Shown: positions 1-13,395, numbered from the stretch's first letter. The stretch: DNA of 64,000 nt from Apostichopus japonicus (GCF_037975245.1 NC_092566.1:17579001-17643000), one strand, 5' to 3'. The notes: generated by a model not told the origin, from the sequence alone. Program-made: numbers and translations.

Positions 1-637
1 AAAACAAAATTCGTTACGCATCAATTTTGTAAAATCGGATTAGATCCGATGGCAACTCTCTCTAATTAGGAATCATCCACAGATTAATACTAGACATCTG
101 TATTATATATAGAATGCATTTAGGTCTGTCAAATTATCTGCGAAGCTTTTACTTTGTTTTACATCAGGTGTAGTAGGGAGCTACTTCCCGTCAGAAAATA
201 CGCAAATATCCGTTTATCAGAAAATACAGAAAAAAAGTGAAGTCTTGCATAACATATTGAAACCTTTCCCCCAGGATACAACAGTTAAGTAAAGGAAACA
301 GTTTTGTGTCTGTCAGTACCGTCGGAAATGAAACCATCACTTCCATGTCGACATATATACCTTCATAATAATATAGATTTAGTTGGTTCCGAATAGTATG
401 TTGCCACATCTCCATCTCGTGCAGTCGGAATAAATGTAAGGTACTGGTCAGGAGAAATCTCTGGGAGATGTACAGTATATCTCACGAGTGGCTGTACAAA
501 TTCCCATTCGTTTAAATTGGAACTGGTGTAAATCTAGCCCCCCCCCAAAAAAAACCATAAATCCGTGTTTTCTTTCTACAATTTGCTGATTGAATTGCTA
601 CAATTTGTGTGTGTGTGTGTGTGTACTTGTTTGATAT
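1..637. other. Non-coding stretch, no gene seen
   Basis: No convincing coding region is visible. The stretch holds a short A-rich run near 547-557 and a (GT)n tract at about 607-624, just downstream of the stop codon of the minus-strand gene that follows. It may include the 3' untranslated region of that gene. Confidence 0.5.
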
Positions 638-1378
638 TTACATAAGAAGGTCATCTTTAGCTTCCGAGGTAGACCTATCTGAATCGTCCGCTCCCGAGTT
701 AAAATTGTCCACCCCTAAGAAGACGTCCTGCTGATCCGTTCTCTCTGGCGAAGAATTCGCTATGATCTCATTTCGGTTGGGATCATCCGTGGGGGGCTCC
801 ACAGAACTACCCGTTGAATTGCCACTGTCCGTCCGGAGTTTTTTCTTTCGTGTACGACGAATATTGTTCCGTAATCTTTCCGTATTTGGGAGTGGTAAAC
901 CTTTACCATAGGCCTCGATATCACTCATTCTTGTCGGCACCGAAGTTGGTTTTATTTTTCGTGGTTGTTTGCTCTCCTTATGCAAACTTGGACCTAATGT
1001 TACAATCCTGTCCACATAATTATTAGTTGTGTCACTCTTGGTTCTTTGCAACGGGTCAGCCGCTTGCTCCACTTGGTCGGAAAGCCTAAAATCGTTCAAG
1101 GATTTATTCTCCCTTATTTGTAAGGTATCGCCCTGATTTTGCCACTGGGGTAAACTATGACTTTGCGACCTACCTTTCAGTTGCCGCTTTAACCCTTCGT
1201 TTTCCTCTCGTAACTTATCGTTTTCCTCTCGTATATTTCCGGGTACATGACCTTGTTCAAGTTCGGCGATTTTCGCTATTAATTTAGCATTTTCGGCTCG
1301 CAAGTCGGTTTCTGTTTCGTTTCCAATAGATCCGTTGGAGAGTTCCCCTCGTCTTCGAGAGGATGGACGGCTCCCCAT
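638..1378 (-). CDS. Unrecognised coiled-coil protein (246 aa, single exon)
   Basis: This is a complete minus-strand ORF from ATG (1378) to stop (638). I do not recognise the family. The N-terminus is basic and Ser/Arg-rich (MGSRPSSRRR). Residues about 25-70 are a clear coiled coil with heptad-spaced Leu and repeated E-N-x-L blocks (LRAENAKLIAKIAEL, then REENDKLREENEGLKRQL). The remaining 175 residues are polar and low in hydrophobics, with a basic patch (RRTRKKKLR) around residue 175 and an acidic Ser-rich C-terminus, so they are probably disordered. There is no signal peptide or transmembrane segment. Codon use looks like real coding sequence, and length with clean composition argues against chance. 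It could be a complete intronless gene or one exon of a larger gene. It has no visible functional link to the CLCA cluster. Confidence 0.6.
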   Translation of the reverse strand: MGSRPSSRRRGELSNGSIGNETETDLRAENAKLIAKIAELEQGHVPGNIREENDKLREENEGLKRQLKGRSQSHSLPQWQNQGDTLQIRENKSLNDFRLSDQVEQAADPLQRTKSDTTNNYVDRIVTLGPSLHKESKQPRKIKPTSVPTRMSDIEAYGKGLPLPNTERLRNNIRRTRKKKLRTDSGNSTGSSVEPPTDDPNRNEIIANSSPERTDQQDVFLGVDNFNSGADDSDRSTSEAKDDLLM

Positions 1379-4300
1379 TTCCCGAGATATTTCTCTTACT
1401 CACTCCTTCTGGATTATATAAATGGCTTCCGGTTTAACAAGCTTGGTTGAATTTGTATGGTAATTGTTAATACCGTCACTCTGGTAACGAAATATCCCAG
1501 GACCTGGTACCTTCATTTAGCTGAAAAATAAGATAACGTTGATATAAGGTCAGTTATTTCTTTAAATGATGATCATGGCTATAGCTATGTAGTTCGCTTG
1601 TCTCTATACTATACGAAGAAAGTGCTGTTAATCGGTTATATAGTTGCTTTGTAAGTGTGTCTGCATATATATGTGCACGGAGCTCCGCAGGGGGGGGGGG
1701 GGGGGGAGAACGTATATGGAAAAGGCAAACTTCATAGTTAAGCTAACATGCCTATTAAGGACTTAGCATTTAAAAAACTATAGGAAACTCGTCAAAAAAA
1801 ACCCATGTCAAATAAACATGTCTACGTCTCATTAAAAATTCATCAACTGCAAGTGCATTGCGTTGGGAAGTCATGCAGTATATGTATAATTACAAAAAAG
1901 AAAATAGTTTGAGAGAGAATTCTTTTTTTTTTTATAAAACCAAGGATTATGGTACCATTAGCAACCAGATCCGGAATGTTTTTCAAATTGTGTAAATTAA
2001 AGATTCAAATATTATATATATTTTAAGGTAATATCTCTAAAAACGCAATGGCAATTATAATTTTAGGAAAATAATGCTATCGCCGTCACACTTGTATATT
2101 CTTTGATGGGTTAATGGACAAACTACATTGTATTGTAACGAATGATTTACTTAACCATGGTTCACTTTAAGCAAGGGTTACAATGCAATCTATACAAAGG
2201 ACAATTCAATCATTTACATCGGAAGCCAGCTGGTTATGCGATATTAGTTTAATCTTTCATGATTTACTTCAAGTTTGTCCAGTAACAAGTCACTAGAAAC
2301 TATATGAAGTCACACGTCACAATTGAGTATGCGAAGAACAAGTCAACCATTGTTTTACATCAAGCAAGGGATATATAACGCACTAAACAAAGCAAAGCAA
2401 AGTCAACCATTCACTTCAAGTAGTTGCAGGATATAAACGCAATGTAAAGAATTATTCATACATGCTTCACTTCAATCAAGAGATTATAATTAATAATTCT
2501 TGGCTTTAATAACGTATATAGGTAATCTAAATGTTTTTTGTTCGTATATGAACCTGTTTCATTTAATACACTACGGTGCCATGGCAACATGAATGCGTAG
2601 ATCTTTAAGCACGTTTAATCTCTTTCATACAAGTACATGCATGGCTTCTCTTTTCTGATGTTGTTTTCCTTCATCAGGTTCGCGCGCGTGACTCCCCGTA
2701 GGGTATTTTCACTGGTATTGTCACCTTTGAGCTGTAATTAAGTAACTTACATAGGTTCAGTCGTTTGTGATGTTGTTTACGAAAGGACTCACATGGTTGC
2801 ATAATGGATTACCCTGCTGCACCTTCATTTCATATGCAAAACAAAGTGTATTCCACATGTACTCATTTTCGATGCAGGTTCAATTTATGAAAACAAAGTA
2901 TCTTTTCTACATGTAGTCATCTTCGCATACAAGAGTGTTTTTTCAGGGAAACCGTTCCCCTCAAAAGAGTCTTAATGACGGCGTAACTTTTATACATAAT
3001 TAACTTGAAATATCATAATAAAAAGAAAATTTTAAATCCACAGTTTCTCACCTATCTGTCAATATCGAAGTTTTAATGCAGATTATCCCTCGAAATAGGC
3101 CTAAATTTCGCTATTAACTTTATGATATTCAATTTTCAAAAATGTGAAAGCCTACTGGTTATGTATAGGCAGGCCTGAAGAGAGAAAGATGGTTGGGGTA
3201 GTCAGAGGTTGTACAGCCCCACGACCCGGGATCTAATTACATGGAGCCAGGCGTATGTGTAAGGATGCATCAAGTCAGGTCTTCCGACCACCAGCATCAT
3301 TCTTTAAAAAGATACTATGAATTTATATGGAGGCCTCGAATAATGCACTTTAAACAGCATTTCGTCTATGATTCTAGCCATTTCTCAAAACTTCGTACAC
3401 AAAATAAAGATGAAATCATTCAAGTGTATCACACTATTACCTGAAGAAACCGTCCTACTAGAATTCTTTTTTTATTTACGAAATTTCAACTAGTGACTAA
3501 TTAATGTTTCCTTTCGATTCTTAAAATATTATCGCCTGACGTCACAACTGCAGCAATACAGTGGTCTGAGTTTTCCCTTGCGACAAAATATGAACACGAT
3601 GACTTTTGAAAAAAACATTTGTCTTTGCAAAAATTAATTCATAATACTTGCAAAGAGATTTCATGTTCGTTTTGATGAATAATGAAAATCCTCCAGAATG
3701 CCTCAAATCTAAAAACTATACTACCCAAAACCTTAATAAATCGCTACACAATCGCTTATAAATTGAATTCTAAGAGCGCAAAGTACAGTTAGCATTAATA
3801 TCTCAAGTGCTGGGGCCAAACAACGACACACAATAAGAGAGAATTCCTTTTACCATCCTCCCGATCGTTAAATAGCTTATAGAGTCATTAATAATTTTGC
3901 CGGATAAAACAGCAGGTAGTTCTATCACAAGATGTAATTCAAAACATCCTCAAAATGAATCTCAACAGTTGTGACTCGAGGGAGAAGAACGTGGCAGACA
4001 CCGTGAAGAATTTTTATGAGAAATAACGTTATGTTTTTAAAGACAACAAATTATCATAATATAATGGATTATTCTTACCCATAAAAATTTCCAGAATGAT
4101 AAATGATACAAATTTTAAACCAATCGAATACTCACCGAGCGATGGCCATATTCATCTTCAGAAGACGGAATAATAAGGATGTAACACGTAAAACGAAGAC
4201 ATAGATACACATACATACATGCACACGGATGAAGCCAGAAAGAACGACTACTCCTATAGTGAAAACAGATGGTCGTACACACGAAGCCCGATCTCATTTA

Positions 4301-5390
4301 ATTATGTATAGCCATGAGAGATTGACAATTCTGCTTATGACGTGCGAGCGATTCAAAACATCACCCCCTTACAGTCAAAGGAGACTAGGGAATTGAAAAG
4401 AAGACGAAGGAGAAAAAGGAAAAGAGAAAAAGAGAGAGACAAAGAAAAAAAGGGTTTAGATATAATGTTAATATTGTTTGATTATCATCAACTTCATGGG
4501 TTGTGTTTTGATGAATTGACTCTGTTTTCTTTGTATCTATCGCATTGTGATGATTTTTTATTACATTTTTGCTTCGAGAAAAGTAGGTTAGCAAATGCTT
4601 TCAAGCTGAATGAGGACAAATATTATGGTTTGAAATTTGATAAAGGAATGCGGCATTAAAGGCAAATTACTTAGAACTGAGAAAGGGACAAATGAGGGAC
4701 ATCTTTTAAATCAAATAGTACCCGGATGTTGAAGTATAATATTGGAAGTATATTGGAAGTATATGGATTCCTTCTATCCATTGAAGGATTCGGTTGTATA
4801 CCATTCCGAGTAATACGTCAAAACTTTAGTGGCAACAAGTCGATTGGGAAATAAAAATATACTTCCCTGATCATGCTGTTTCTTTCAAATCGTAATCGCC
4901 TCAATTTTTGGTTTCATGTTTAGAGTTTTTTCCATCTTTTGTGATATACGAAATAAAACCTAACCACTCGTCAAAACATTGCAAGTCTCTTAACAGGCTA
5001 TACAGTTTATGTTAAAGATTCATTTGTCTCTACCAATCTGTCTTCAAGCTGGGCTCTCATTACCGGCTTTTAATAAATAAGTAATATCGGGGGATATATT
5101 TTCGTATTGGCTTATACCATTTCGCCAACGAGATTGTGACATAAATATACAGATTTACATCATGTCCTTTACTCTGCATTTTTGTTCTAGAAAATGAATT
5201 ACGGCACCATTTTATAATTTATGCTTAGCAACATATCAATCTTAATTTTATCATAAAAAATTCCGAGTATTGTAATATATATTACCAGAAAGTATTCCCA
5301 CGCCAACAACAATATACCTTTAACTATTGTTGCAGCTAGACAAAGCTTTTAAGCTAATAGCTTCGACTATATCAGATAATTTATATACGA
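1379..5390. other. Intergenic, gene-free
   Basis: Short AT-rich ORFs here have no recognisable domains. Visible structure is limited to a poly-G run (1690-1706), loosely repeated phrases between 2100 and 2470 (variants of agtcaaccatt and caagcaagg), and a divergent direct repeat around 2838-2870 and 2893-2930 (both contain acaaagt followed by tctacatgta-like sequence). A purine-rich patch lies at 4390-4455. Nothing else is supported. Confidence 0.4.
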
Positions 5391-5589
5391 ATATATATAT
5401 ATATATTCACTATCGGTCACTTTCGGTGATCATGCACTGAAGAAGAGCTAGTTTTGCTCGAAAGCTCTGCAAAAACTAAACATTGGCTGTTTTATTTCCG
5501 ATCACTTATCCTAATTTAATTATTGTATCTCACTCGAGATCAAGCCTTTCTGTATATGCAGCATAGTTGTTTAACAGTTTTCCGTTATT

Positions 5590-5854
<265 letters not shown>

Positions 5855-5861
5855 TCGTATG

Positions 5862-8790
5862 TAAATTCCTTGATTGCGAATAGCGCGGACAGCAATTAAA
5901 AATTTAAAAGTACTCTGAACCGAAAAGAATAGAGAAAATTGAAAACAGCTACTGACAAGATCTTGGCAGATAAATGAATTACATCTCTCTTGTTATTGGT
6001 GAGCTGTAGAGCTATCCTGGGAAAATGTATATGAAGGGTAACAGACGAAACAGTTGTAAAAACAATATTCTGGGTAAGAGTATTCTTTGAAACGACGAAA
6101 ACGTAATTATTTAAAGTCGATTGTAACTAGCTTTCCCGTAAGATCACTCCGTTTTTCATTATTTAGAGGGCATATTCTGTCGGAAACAGAATTAGCTGGA
6201 ATCCCTCGGCCAGATTTAATGAATTTCGAAAGCATTTTCAGCAAGGGCAGGTTTCATTTCAATGAACTTTTCTTTTCCCAAAAGGCAAAAACGCGGGCAC
6301 GGTATTTAATTACAGCTACTGATTGTCGCAGTATTGTCTCTGTTACAGGGTAATGTTAATGTTTTCGTGTATCCAAGAACCGAAGCTTACAACGAAACCG
6401 GTGACGTTGCTAGGGTCTTGTGACTGGGTGATGGGGGGGGGGGGGGGATGTAAAATCATATCCCTCCAAATAGAATAATACATTTCCAACTGGGTGAAAA
6501 AAATTACAAAATTCTATGAGGATGTGGTTTTTACCGTATACAGAGAATGTCTATCAATTTTGTTATGAAAATCAACTTCAGCTACCAGATTATCCCATTT
6601 TTTCTGGAACATTGTACTTGCATGTGTGGTGGTGAAATTGTCCAATTCCAGCTTTGAACATTTGCACCAAACATCGGAGACAATATATGATTAATATTTT
6701 ATATAGTATTGTCTTTGGGAGGCTTAATCCAGCTACGCGTTTTGAGATTGAAATTTGCAAGAACAATTGACGTAAAATATTACCCACCAGGGAGCTGTCA
6801 CCTAATAAACTGCTTCATTCGGAGTTATTTCCAAAGTCAAAGTGAAGAGAGCCATATTGTTGGATAAGAACTGAATTTAGGCCTATAGTCAGATAATAAC
6901 ATCGTTACTGTTAATGAGAACTTCGTGAACTTGTGTCACCTTAGCAGACGTCATTATCTTGCAGGGAGAGAAATTACAAATCATTTTATTTTTTAACTTA
7001 TTTCTGATAGATAGTCCCTCGGCCAAAATTATTTCGGTTGGTCGCGCGGAATAAACTTCTTACCGTACAAATTACAAAATGTGTTCATTTTTTTCTTGTT
7101 GTTGTTGTTTGAATTCTGTATTGAAATTATTATGACTTTTATGTTTTTATTATGACTGTGCAATGTAATATTCAGTTGTACAGCTCTCGTGATGTAATAG
7201 AAACTTATACGTTAATAAGTCGTTTCTTTGCGCCTTTTACCCATGGTGCACCGGTTCCTAACAGGTAGGGAAATCCGCTCCTGAAACAGCCCGAGTATTG
7301 GCGTTGTGAAGAGTTTACCAGCCTAAAATAATGAAATTGCGACCTTCGGTTTCGATTGACGGTCATTTTAGATAGCAGTCAAGCTACCATGGTATCTTAT
7401 TATATGAAGGCTTTATTTTTGCAAAAGGTCACGCTAATTCATACACACACAATACACGAGGTCTAATCTGCGTTTATAAGGCAAACAATAACGGTAGTTG
7501 GTCAACTCAGAGCAGCCCCCTTTTGAAAGGTTGCTATTTTTATCTGCAATTATTCCAAACTTTACTGTTAATACACAAGTGTTGCATTATTAGGCTATAC
7601 CACGCAGTTAATCTTTTCGTTCAAGGCCAATATTCACTGTCTTTGTTTGGTTTATAAAGTTGCTTATTTTGACACTTTTGCAACACTTTTTGGATGATGC
7701 AGAGAAGGTCTGCTATATCATGGCATCAGGGTCCAGTGTCACTCTGAATGACACTGTCAAAAACAGATTTAAATGCGTGGTAACACAATTCAGTTAGAGG
7801 GTTAAGAGAATATCTGCTCTTGCATATAAAGCTATTATTTCAGTTTTCTATCGGCTATTTCTTCAACTTTTGCAAACAGTCAATGAAAGGGAAACAACGT
7901 TTTGGACTTTTTTTTTCAATTCCTGTTTGATTTAAATGAAAATGACGATAGGTATCGTTTGCGTAAAGTTGTGGATGGCTCTAAAACACATGTTAGAAGT
8001 GTTAAATGAATAAATAGGAAATGAGAAATAATGTACCTATTGAACACAGAACACTGTTTATCAATAAGCGTTTATAATGGAACTCCTAATTAAACGATTA
8101 AAATGAATATTTTATTGGTTCACTAATTACATGTTCTGTGAACAATCAGTCGTTTATTCTGGAGAATTTGTCAGACTTGCAGCAGCGGTGTCTTATCGAT
8201 AAGGTCTCTCCGAGTAGCGAATACTGTTTTTAATGTATTGAGGGTAATAATAGTCATTATCGAGTAATCCTGTAAAGGTATTACGAGACTGCAATGAAAC
8301 TCGTATGTCTGAATGCGCGAGTAATTCCAATTGTTTGACATATATGGTTGGTGGGGACAGCACACTCATATATAGCATTCACATGTACTAGTCGCCTCAG
8401 GGCGCGGCACACGCTGCTGCATTGCTTATAACATAAATTATCATTAAGACATTACTTTATTAAAACATCTACGTATGATATTAAATATTCATGCATAATG
8501 CAGATGTAAGGTATTAGTAGCGACTCTTCGTGATGTACTATTTTCCTTCATTTTTTTTACCGCTCCCTCGATCATGCTATGATGGCTGTTTTCACGTGCG
8601 GTATGAAACTCTGAAGGCAACATGCGTTTAGGAAAGCGGATGTCTTTATTTGTATTTCTCTTTGACAGTTTCAATTAATAGCAGTACAACTAGATGCAAA
8701 CACGCTCGAAGTTGTTATAAAAAGTGACTAATTGTCAGAAAAGAAGAGCAACTGACTGTATATTAGTTTTTTAGAACAGTGAAAAAAATT
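5862..8790. other. Intergenic, gene-free
   Basis: Only short unsupported ORFs occur here, for example 6087-6353 and 8489-8674, none with a recognisable domain. A poly-G run lies at 6433-6447. I see no splice-linked coding segments. Confidence 0.4.
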
Positions 8791-8793
8791 CCA

Positions 8794-8864
8794 GTTTCCA
8801 CCGGGATTCGAGCCCGGGCCTCCCGCTTTATACGCGGAGACCCTAACCACAAGGTTATGGACGC
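8794..8864 (-). repeat. tRNA-like sequence (tRNA pseudogene or SINE head)
   Basis: Read on the minus strand this folds as a 71-nt cloverleaf. It has a 7-bp acceptor arm with 5 of 7 pairs, T8-A9, a D arm with ACC/GGT, a 5-bp anticodon stem (TCCGC/GCGGG), a 7-nt loop GTATAAA, a 4-nt variable loop and a perfect 5-bp T arm (CCGGG/CCCGG). The pol III B box is GCTCGAATCCC. The anticodon would be ATA. Two acceptor mismatches and the adjoining dispersed repeat (8877-8962) point to a tRNA-derived repeat or pseudogene rather than a working tRNA. Confidence 0.55.
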
Positions 8865-8876
8865 TGATTATATGTC

Positions 8877-8962
8877 CAGAAGTTTGAAACCGGTAATGAA
8901 GGTCGTAATTCCACTGTAGGCGTTTTTCACCTGTATCGAACAATGCTAGTTCTGTTTTTGGT
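8877..8962. repeat. Dispersed repeat fragment (copy 2)
   Basis: Matches 5617-5695 over about 80 bp and abuts the tRNA-like sequence at 8794-8864. The pair probably belongs to one composite short element. Confidence 0.65.
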
Positions 8963-9231
8963 GACATATTTGCCTTACTCAAGAGATCAAATATGATACT
9001 AACCAACTCGAAGAGACGAAATCGGCGATTTTCATAATTGTGGTAGATCTAACAAGGGTTTCAGTTGAATTAAAAACCCATAAAATCGAATCTAGTTACG
9101 TGCTTAAAGAAAAGTTATTTAATGAACAGTTATATAGTTGCATTTAAAAAGGATAAAGAACATATGGGGAAGAGTTCGTAGTCAAGTTCTTATAATTTGC
9201 ATAACAATTTTTCTGATTTTCGTTCCAGATG

Positions 9232-9234
9232 GTC

Positions 9235-9270
<36 letters not shown>

Positions 9271-9282
9271 CTGTCTGTCTCT
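9232..9282. repeat. (GTCT)n microsatellite
   Basis: Tandem GTCT units lie immediately downstream of the stop codon of the minus-strand transporter gene. Confidence 0.9.
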
Positions 9283-10261
9283 ATTTGGCGGATAGATGTT
9301 CATCTCCGTCACGATCTTGAAGCTCTTGTCCTTTGTTCTCTCGTTCCTGTAATATTTGTTCTCGGATACCCATTATTCCATACACAACGGGAGCACTAGT
9401 GATCAGAAGAGCCCCTGTTATTGCCATCCAGTCAACTTTATCGCTTGTGAACGCAATTTGAAGCAAGTAGGAGGTTAGTACGTCAATTGCAGTAATCAAC
9501 GCCACCGTTTTGGCGTTGAGTGTTTCCAGTGCAAAGTAGGTAAACAAGACTTCAGTTAAACCACAGACACAGACGATTGACAAGTAGAACCACTCTAGAG
9601 TGGTTTCTAAAGGTTTTAGTTCAGTTATGTTGAATAAAATTCCCATGGAGTAAATCAGAAATCCTGCGACGGTTTTAGCAAGCAAAATTGTCGCCGTATC
9701 AAATACGTCATCTGCCACAATTTTTCGTATACTGACATATTGCAACGCCCCGCAGATAGCACCAACCAGGGAGAGCAGGGCGCCAACTAACTCTCGAGAA
9801 TCGCTGGTCAGCTTACCCCCGAACAAAAAGGGGGGCTTCCCTACTAACAAAACACCAATGAAGTTAGCTAATATCAGTAAGGCGTCGATCCAAGCTAAAG
9901 GCTCTTTGATCAAACATTTTCCGAATAGAGCCGAGAACAAAGGCTTTGTATAAAGAATAGCACTGGTATTTCCAACGGAAGTAAAAGCAAAAGCGAAAGA
10001 GATGAAACACAGATGTAATGTACCAAAGAGACCAGCGATAAATATCATTAATATATTGGTCAGTGTGTACTTGTTGTTCAGTTCCCAGTTGATCCATGGG
10101 ATCACTACTAGATGGCATATTGTGAAGAAGAAGCATATAATCCACGGGGAGATGGTCCTGGCTAAGAGATTTGTACCCAGTCCGTGTACTCCGAGCATTA
10201 TCCCGCCGACGAGTGCGTTGAAAATCCCACGCTGACTTCTCAATGTACGTATCACAGACAT
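9281..10261 (-). CDS. SLC35G1-like: SLC35G-like EamA/DMT-family transporter (326 aa, complete, intronless)
   Basis: This is a complete minus-strand ORF encoding a polytopic membrane protein of the drug/metabolite transporter superfamily. About ten hydrophobic segments are arranged as two EamA repeats, roughly residues 10-140 and 160-300. Recognisable family features include the first-repeat GNTSAILYTKPLFSALFG segment followed by LIKEPL, and the second-repeat segment ALETLNAKTVALI followed by PVVYGIMGI. The C-terminal tail is short, charged and cytosolic (QERENKGQELQDRDGDEH). Length is close to vertebrate SLC35G1 (about 365 aa). Vertebrate SLC35G1 has been reported as a STIM1 partner at the ER and plasma membrane; substrate here cannot be inferred. 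The ATG at 10261 is the natural start, placing a short polar N-terminus ahead of the first helix. No exon junctions are needed. Confidence 0.88.
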   Translation of the reverse strand: MSVIRTLRSQRGIFNALVGGIMLGVHGLGTNLLARTISPWIICFFFTICHLVVIPWINWELNNKYTLTNILMIFIAGLFGTLHLCFISFAFAFTSVGNTSAILYTKPLFSALFGKCLIKEPLAWIDALLILANFIGVLLVGKPPFLFGGKLTSDSRELVGALLSLVGAICGALQYVSIRKIVADDVFDTATILLAKTVAGFLIYSMGILFNITELKPLETTLEWFYLSIVCVCGLTEVLFTYFALETLNAKTVALITAIDVLTSYLLQIAFTSDKVDWMAITGALLITSAPVVYGIMGIREQILQERENKGQELQDRDGDEHLSAK

Positions 10262-13229
10262 TTTTATCTGTCTATAGCTGAATCTTAATCATTCAAAGCT
10301 GATTAGTTGAAGGCATACTGTCAGTACTTTCTCTGTTTACGAGTTGCATATATGCTCTTGAACCAAGATGTAAAGCTGACGGTAAGAACAAGATAAAAAC
10401 AAAACTAAAACATTTGGTAATACACGCTGTACTTGAAGTCAAAGGAGAATAAAAATCCTTTTCACATAAAAGGTATGGTTCTAATTCGATATGTGAAAAT
10501 TGGTCATCAGACTGCCGTATATGAGCATCCTGTGTAAACATATATGAGTGACGGCGAATCAGTAGGAGGGGCCAGGGGGGGGGGGACAAGTTTCCCTCCT
10601 GAGCAAAAATGCCTCTTGTCATTAATAAGAAGTGCCCAGTGTGTTAATGTGGGGGGGGGGGGGGATTCTCCCTTTTTGCAGTAAACTTGAAGTGCCATTT
10701 TGTTATATAATTGCAAAGATATTTGTGGTACAGAATATATGGAGATATTGTTATTTTCGGGAAGGTTTGAGGTAACTAAGTGGTTTACTCAAAGTGACAC
10801 GAATCACAGTCCTTGAACTTTGTGTCATTGAATCGGCTTTCGGGAAGGGAGGGAGGGGTAGTGGGATGGTGGTTGGTGTAAAATGCCGTAATTTTCCATA
10901 TCGAAAGTTTCTAAATTAAACTTTGTTTTGAGCGAACAAACATCGAAATTTACACGAAAAAATGAGTCGTTTGTACATTCCTTACAACAAATTTGGGATT
11001 AACTAAACGACAGTTTTAGATTATGAAAAGTAATTATTTCAGTTAGACGAAAATGAGGAGCATATATCCATGTACCACCCACATTTAGTAATCAGTGGTC
11101 CTTTTGCACTTTGTCTTGTTTTTCATTTAAAACGTTTATTCCCGTATAAATTTTATACCCATCTTTCCCTTCCCCTCCCCCTAAATTTTTTAGAGAAGGT
11201 AAAAAAAAAATATATAAACAAGGCATGCACAGGCACAGTACAACAAAGTCACACCCATAGTAGTATACATCAAATCTCAAAAAAGGGAATAAAACCTCAA
11301 ATAGATTTGGAAATGACTCTATTTTACAAAACCACCTATATGGCGCATCAAAAAGAGAAGTAAAAGTCAATGTTTTAAGAAGTAGATGGTTTTAGAAAAC
11401 GAACACAATCCCAACGATCGTATGTGGATGATATGACAGAGATCTGTGTAAAGAACGATGCTCCCAAATGAGCTATGATATATCTCAGTTTAACAATCGT
11501 CTCTGCGATCTGTCATCTTGTAAATCGGTGATGTCATAGAGCCACTAAGGATCTTAATTATTTTGCTCTCGCTTTGTCTTTTTATATCGTTTCATAGTTT
11601 CAAGGGAGAAATGTGAACCAGTGCCATTTATTAAATTATATTATGATGTTCAATATTTTAGATTCAGCATTTGCAAAAACCCATCTCCATTCTGCTGAAA
11701 ATAAAATATTGTTTAATAAATAAATGTTAAATGAAAAACATACAGAATCGAAGAACATGAGGATCGTTGATGTGATATTTAGACTTGGTCAAGTCTTTGG
11801 GGGAGTTCATAACAGTTATCTCTGTCACATATACCAATGAAGATGGTTATGGTTTGTGTCTTATTTGAACTCTGCAAGTTCTCTGTTCAGCAAATCCCTA
11901 TTTGAGTTACCTGTGCCAACATACATTATTACCTTTACGTTGTACTTTAACTTCCTCGGTTTCCCTGTTTCATTTTTTAATTTATGTCAAAACGATGTCA
12001 CCCAGTCCATGAATAGCCTTCATTTTACTTAAAGTATATTATGAAAATGAGAAAAAGGATATTTATTGCCCCGCATTTTCCCTAAATTGACACTGGACCC
12101 CAGGCTGTGACCCCTAACCCGGTCTTGTCAGACCTGGCAAAAAAAAAATAGTTTAAATCAAAACTAACGACCCCCATTTTTCTGTCTTGTCGATCCCATA
12201 ATGTTTTCTTTTTGTATTTAAAACAATAAGCGTATATGATTTGTATCGATTAGGACTACTTGGTCAAGTAGGACGCCTCTTCGCGAGTTCTTAAACTGGA
12301 TATGTCCCTCTCATACGAGTTTTCGCTTCCCTGTCGTCCTTGTTTTAAGTTCATTACAGTTCATCGTTAAGTTCATCATAAATAACCATATTGTCAGCGT
12401 GTAAGTCAGGAGAGTTCGCCGTGAGTTGTATGGGCTACTCCGTTGCCAGATAATAAATACATAAGAACTGCTGTAATTGTCTCCCCCACCCCTCCCCCAC
12501 CTCGCCCACTCGCATTACCACTCACCAGGATCTGCATCAAATTACGAGTCAGTTTACCTACCACTATTTACAAACTTACTTGTTCACTATGGAATTTAAG
12601 ACTTAATTAACTTAACCATAGCAGATTTCTATGTATAACAATCACATATCGACCCTCTTGTTTGCCCTTTCTTTTATCAGATTTCGGTTGGCTAGACTCT
12701 ACTTAAGCTACTATAGTATGAAGACGGATTAGCTGACAGTATCTATTATAAACAGACACGAAAAGAAATCATAGAACTACTCTACGGTGGTAAGTTGTTC
12801 AACAGATTAGTAAATACAAAATAGAATTGTACTGGTAGTGTTTTACCGATTTTATTTCAAATGCCCAATTGGAATCTAATTGTGTTACTTTATTTTGCAG
12901 TTAGCAATCAAATTCTGAAATCAAAATGCGTGGTGAGGACTATTGTCAAGAATATTTCAATGGGATTGCATTTGTTAGTTTTCGTTTCTTTCTGGCAAAA
13001 TGGACTGAACTCACTGGATTTCTCTTTATTTCACTTGATTTCATGATCTTCATATCATCTGCATTTGATCTCATTCTTCAATTTTTTCACATAGATCCTT
13101 TCAATTCGGTTCTTCTGAAGTATTTTCAGGATTACTTACATATCTATTTCGTAATGGTTCGAAAGATATGCTGCTTTTTAATGTTGCAATTGAGCGATCA
13201 ATCGATATGGCTTTATTATGTTGCCATTG

Positions 13230-13395
13230 ATTAATCAATCAATGAAGTAAACAAGCTAACAAACAAACAACAAAGCAAGGGAGCAATTAAACAAACTATC
13301 AGTCAATCAGTGAAATAATAAGTCAGCCAGTAAATTCATCAATCAATCCATCTGTCCATATATCCATGCATCGATGCACCCACCCATCAGTCCTA
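13230..13395. repeat. Degenerate CAAT/CAAA-type simple repeat
   Basis: Successive variants of caatcaat, aacaaacaaac, cagtcaatcagt and ccatccatc form a decayed tetranucleotide array. Confidence 0.65.

Noticed and set aside
1690..1706. Poly-G runs here and near 6433, 10567, 10650, 21344, 25829, 37420, 45137 and 46327 as possible quadruplex regulators
   Set aside because: Uninterrupted homopolymers scattered in intergenic and intronic DNA, variable between duplicates; nothing ties them to a gene.
4342..4659. 105-codon ORF with a Lys/Arg-rich start
   Set aside because: The basic part is a purine-rich simple stretch and the rest is AT-driven; no domain.
9864..10235. ORFs overlapping the transporter gene on both strands
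   Set aside because: Other-frame shadows of the SLC35G-like coding sequence.
12861..13234. Two overlapping hydrophobic ORFs (61 and 102 codons)
   Set aside because: Phe/Leu-rich composition follows from T-rich DNA; no motif, no conserved counterpart, no splice context.
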